From Candidatus Pelagibacter sp. TMED153 (GTDB taxonomy: Bacteria; Pseudomonadota; Alphaproteobacteria; Pelagibacterales; Pelagibacteraceae), in contig NHHC02000021.1 of assembly GCA_002169935.2 (NCBI GenBank), forward strand, positions 1 through 8,835: a stretch of 8,835 bases of DNA. The letters are read 5' to 3'. Within the stretch, counting starts at the first letter, position 1. Each line of letters opens with the position of its first letter. The notes under the pieces were generated by a model that was given only the letters and a program-made list of their open reading frames with translations, was not told where the DNA came from and made no database searches. The position numbers and the translations under genes are program-made. Below are positions 6,920 to 8,835 of this stretch, in pieces.

Positions 6920-7855
6920 TTAATTTATTAAAAAATCAAGAGCACTTTCAAATCTTTGTGACCAAAATCTCTCTTCATGAGAATGACCTTCAAACTTCAA
7001 ACTTTTAAAATTTATGTTATTTTTAATAAAAATTTTATCAATATCACTTTGAGGAATACTATAATATTGATCTAGCCCCTCCGTTCCAAAATCAAAATAC
7101 AATTTATGGTCGTCTAAATTATTAACATTTAAATCAATATATTTTTTCAAACCTTCAACTAAATCTCGATCCTCAGTAACTTTATTTCTGAAAGGTAATA
7201 AAAAAAAATCCATAGGTTTTATGCCTATCCAATGAACAGAAAAACAACCAGCAAAACCAAAAGTTTCGGGATATTCTACAATAGCATTTAAAGCTAATAA
7301 ACCACCCATGCTGGACCCTAAAATTCCAGTATTATTTTTATTTAAACTTGTATTGAATTTATTTTCTATAAAAGGGACTAATTCCATTACCATAAAACTT
7401 AAATAGTCAAATCTTTTTTTATTTATGAAATTATTATAAATCAATGTTTTAAAGTTCTTATTAAAGTATTTTAAAGACTGTTTTGGAAAATATTCAGCAT
7501 ATCTTTTTGTGTTGTCTAAAAAACCATCTCCAGACTTATTAGCACTACTAACGCCAATTAAAACTATATTATTATTTTTATCATTTCTTTTACTAAAAAT
7601 TCCATCAATATTCCAATCCTGCTGATTCCATGTTACAGATGAATCAAACAACATCTGACCATCTTGCATAAATATAAAAATCGTGTTATTATTAATTGGT
7701 GAATTACTAGGACGATATATCTCAATTTTTCTATCTCCAATAATATCAGAACAAAATTCTAAATGTTCTATATACCCAAAAGTGACCTTTGAATTTCCAT
7801 AAAGGTTAGATAGGGCAAAAAAAATAGTGACTAGTAATATATATTTATTATTCAT
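6920..7855 (-). CDS. Secreted alpha/beta-hydrolase esterase (esterase D/Fes type)
   Basis: The 311-residue product begins with a signal peptide (MNNKYILLVTIFFALSNLYG). The rest resembles the putative-esterase family PF00756, which covers feruloyl, S-formylglutathione and enterochelin-type esterases. The oxyanion-side motif MQDGQMLFD is at 63-71, the nucleophile elbow G-S-S-M-G-G at 180-185 makes Ser182 the nucleophile, the likely acid is near FDFGTEG (254-260), and the catalytic His is probably H293 in H-E-E-R-F-W. The substrate is not evident. I chose the ATG at 7855; an in-frame ATG at 7882 would add nine residues encoded by the decayed hairpin of copy F and would spoil the signal peptide. 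The gene heads a two-gene unit with the MAPEG-like gene. Confidence 0.85.
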   Translation of the reverse strand: MNNKYILLVTIFFALSNLYGNSKVTFGYIEHLEFCSDIIGDRKIEIYRPSNSPINNNTIFIFMQDGQMLFDSSVTWNQQDWNIDGIFSKRNDKNNNIVLIGVSSANKSGDGFLDNTKRYAEYFPKQSLKYFNKNFKTLIYNNFINKKRFDYLSFMVMELVPFIENKFNTSLNKNNTGILGSSMGGLLALNAIVEYPETFGFAGCFSVHWIGIKPMDFFLLPFRNKVTEDRDLVEGLKKYIDLNVNNLDDHKLYFDFGTEGLDQYYSIPQSDIDKIFIKNNINFKSLKFEGHSHEERFWSQRFESALDFLIN

Positions 7856-7876
7856 TATATAATCTAAATAAAAGAT

Positions 7877-7898
7877 AAGCATCTATAAAATAGGCTTT
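7877..7898 (-). terminator. Decayed hairpin of repeat copy F
   Basis: AAGC at 7877-7880 still pairs with GCTT (7894-7897), but two positions further up the stem are mismatched, compared with the perfect stems of copies B, D and G. The T run is lost. It sits 21 nt before the esterase start. Terminator activity is doubtful. Confidence 0.4.
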
Positions 7899-7907
7899 CT
7901 AATTTGA

Positions 7908-7969
7908 TGTCGAGGTTGCAGGATTCGAACCTGCGACCCCCTGCTTCCAAAGCAGGATTGATTAGCTTA
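7908..7969 (-). repeat. tRNA-Pro(UGG)-like 3' half, copy F
   Basis: On the minus strand: CCTGC-TTTGGAA-GCAGG anticodon arm (anticodon TGG), perfect T arm GCAGG-TTCGAAT-CCTGC, and AACCTCG-ACA. The T arm is the canonical one. The 5' extension at 7959-7969 matches copy D in all but one position and contains the last Ser codon (AGC) and TAA stop of the GrdB-like selenoprotein gene. No 5' half of a tRNA precedes it. Confidence 0.88.
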
Positions 7970-8684
7970 CAATGCATGATAATAATTTTTGAACAATATT
8001 TTTTTGTCCAATAAAGTTATTAGTCTCTCCAAGAGGATAACCTAGTTTATAAGGTACACTTAAATACCTTTTTATTTTTATTTTTTCATTTATCTCATCA
8101 ATGATACTAATACTAGAACAAATCAATCCATTTTCCTCGCAAACTTTCTGAACCAAACCAACTGTTTGATGACACATAGGTCAGACAGGAATAAAAATAA
8201 CTATATCCACATCATCTTCCTTAAATATTTCTATAATATTTGGGATTGTTTGATTTATTAATTTTGATGTATTAATGGTTGCTCCCATCAAAGATATATG
8301 TCTTTTATTAACTGAACCAATAAATCCTTCATTTTCTAAATCTACAAGATGCGGAATAGGTAATACCGAAAAAGGGTCCTCTTTAACTCCTGAATGATCA
8401 AAGCTATTACTTTTCTGATATTCTTTTAATTCATTTGCTTCAATATTTTTAGGAATAACTCTATATGACCAATCTCCAAATTTTATATTGTGATTAAAAG
8501 GTTTTTGAATTTGGTTTACTACTAATCCAGCTGATGAAACTATAGCAATATTACAACTATTAAGTTCTTTAGTTAAATTATTTGATTTCTTTGGATTACA
8601 ATTTTTCCAGGGGTAATATTTTAAAAATTTTTTAATACTAAATGATAAGTGAGATAGCTTTTTTATTTTTTTAATTTCTAGCAT
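7962..8684 (-). CDS. GrdB-family selenoprotein with in-frame UGA (Sec)
   Basis: The frame runs through a TGA at 8181-8183 to a TAA at 7962-7964, giving 240 residues with selenocysteine at position 168. Reading both halves as one gene is supported by sequence that continues in the same frame and by the motif I-P-V-U-P-M-C-H-Q-T-V-G, the redox UxxC site of the short GrdB-like family (glycine/sarcosine/betaine reductase B related, PF07355). Other family features are VSSAGL (49-54), GDWSYRVIP (70-78) and IGSV-x(3)-H-I-S-L-M-G (122-134). Known short homologues carry Sec or Cys here. Classical GrdB is larger and acts in a clostridial complex; no GrdA, GrdC or GrdE partner is present, so this is probably a stand-alone oxidoreductase of unknown substrate. 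Its ATG lies 20 nt after the copy G hairpin. A SECIS-like hairpin follows the UGA. Confidence 0.88.
8152..8170 (-). promoter_or_regulatory. Candidate bacterial SECIS hairpin
   Basis: Downstream of the UGA the mRNA can form a 7-bp stem AUCAAAC/GUUUGGU (one U-G pair) with loop AGUUG. The loop starts 17 nt after the UGA and has G as its second base. Both fit the published bacterial SECIS model (small apical loop with a G in the first two positions, about 16-37 nt from the UGA). SelB would bind it. No folding software was run. Confidence 0.6.
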
Positions 8685-8704
8685 CAGTAAATTTACAAAA
8701 CAAA

Positions 8705-8726
8705 AAAGCCTCTGTAAAGAGGCTTT
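8705..8726 (-). terminator. Hairpin terminator of repeat copy G
   Basis: A 9-bp perfect stem (8705-8713 with 8718-8726, core GCCTCT/AGAGGC) has loop GTAA and is followed on the minus strand by T6-G-T4. It is 20 nt before the GrdB-like start codon. Confidence 0.8.
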
Positions 8727-8736
8727 CTTAATTCAA

Positions 8737-8786
8737 TGTCGAGGTGGCAGGATTCGAACCTGCGACCCCCTGCTCCCAAAGTAGAG
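8737..8786 (-). repeat. tRNA-Pro(UGG)-like 3' half, copy G
   Basis: The anticodon loop TTTGGGA (anticodon TGG), the perfect T arm GCAGG-TTCGAAT-CCTGC and CACCTCG-ACA are all intact. The 5' arm of the anticodon stem is altered (CTAC for CTGC). No matching CGAGGTG 5' acceptor strand lies at the distance a whole tRNA would require, so this copy also is only a 3' half. Confidence 0.87.
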
Positions 8787-8794
8787 GCATATTA

Positions 8795-8835
8795 CTATAT
8801 TCCTCCTCTATTAGCAGTGTTAAGATGTTTACCTG
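8795..8835 (-). CDS. Possible 3' end of a further minus-strand gene
   Basis: From the window edge one minus-strand frame stays open for 12 codons (ending ANRGGI) to a TAG that lies 8 nt before repeat copy G, matching the stop-to-repeat spacing of the other cassettes. A second frame stays open longer, through the tRNA fragment to a TAA at 8728-8730, giving the tail GVAGSNPATST, a well-known product of translating tRNA 3' ends. The window does not allow a choice between them, and the product is unrecognised. Confidence 0.3.
   Translation of the reverse strand, partial: GKHLNTANRGGI

Noticed and set aside
7855..7882. Upstream ATG at 7882 as the esterase start
   Set aside because: The extra nine residues come from the decayed repeat hairpin and place acidic residues before the signal peptide; the ATG at 7855 gives a normal Lys-plus-hydrophobic leader.
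7962..8684. Pseudogene or nonsense mutation in the GrdB-like gene
   Set aside because: The stop is TGA exactly at the known Sec/Cys position of the family, the frame continues with conserved residues, and a SECIS-like hairpin follows.
296..8786. Classical integron attC sites
   Set aside because: The repeats lack the R'/R'' core-site pair (RYYYAAC and GTTRRRY) flanking a long imperfect palindrome; the sequence is plainly tRNA-derived. No integron integrase is visible.
296..8786. CRISPR-like array
   Set aside because: The repeats are spaced by whole genes, vary in sequence, and have no short uniform spacers or cas genes.
8737..8813. A complete tRNA-Pro gene at copy G or any other copy
   Set aside because: Anticodon arm, T arm and 3' strand are present, but there is no CGAGGTG-like 5' acceptor strand or D arm at the needed distance; coding sequence occupies that place in several copies.

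Overview
The window is AT-rich bacterial DNA. Several features suggest an uncultured marine lineage of the Marinimicrobia/SAR406 or Bacteroidota-like kind: a secreted beta-propeller protein ending in a dockerin-like pair of calcium loops, mostly absent Shine-Dalgarno sequences, and a mixed selenium gene content. This assignment is inference from style; the window holds no phylogenetic marker.

Layout, left to right. The 3' end of an SDR-type NAD(P)-dependent reductase (+) enters from the left edge. Then follow selO (-), mnmH/selU (+), umuC and umuD (-, overlapping by 4 nt), a signal-peptide beta-propeller/dockerin protein (-), a MAPEG-like membrane protein and a secreted-type alpha/beta esterase (-, esterase upstream), and a GrdB-family selenoprotein (-) read through an in-frame UGA. 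The end of one more minus-strand gene may lie at the right edge.

The main feature is what separates these genes. Every junction holds the same composite element, seven copies in all, always in the same (minus) orientation. Each is a 3' half of a tRNA-Pro(UGG)-like gene (anticodon arm, T arm, 3' acceptor strand, ending CA), then about 10 nt, then a GC-cored hairpin that in most copies is followed by a T run. No copy has a D arm or a 5' acceptor strand, so none is a working tRNA. There is almost no other intergenic DNA. Genes of unrelated function, singly or in pairs, sit between copies like integron cassettes. Minus-strand genes start 19-21 nt after the hairpin (five of five), and two genes take their last codon and stop from sequence shared between repeat copies. 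I read this as an array of gene cassettes built by repeated site-specific insertion at the 3' end of a tRNA-Pro gene. No recombinase or intact tRNA-Pro is visible, so the mechanism is inference.

Functionally the cargo is accessory: SOS-type translesion synthesis (umuDC), redox/stress protein AMPylation (selO), selenium use (mnmH for 2-selenouridine in tRNA, and a Sec-containing GrdB-like protein with a plausible SECIS hairpin), a secreted esterase, a MAPEG protein and a secreted propeller protein. Three of the six complete cassettes belong to selenium-related families, although SelO here carries Cys.
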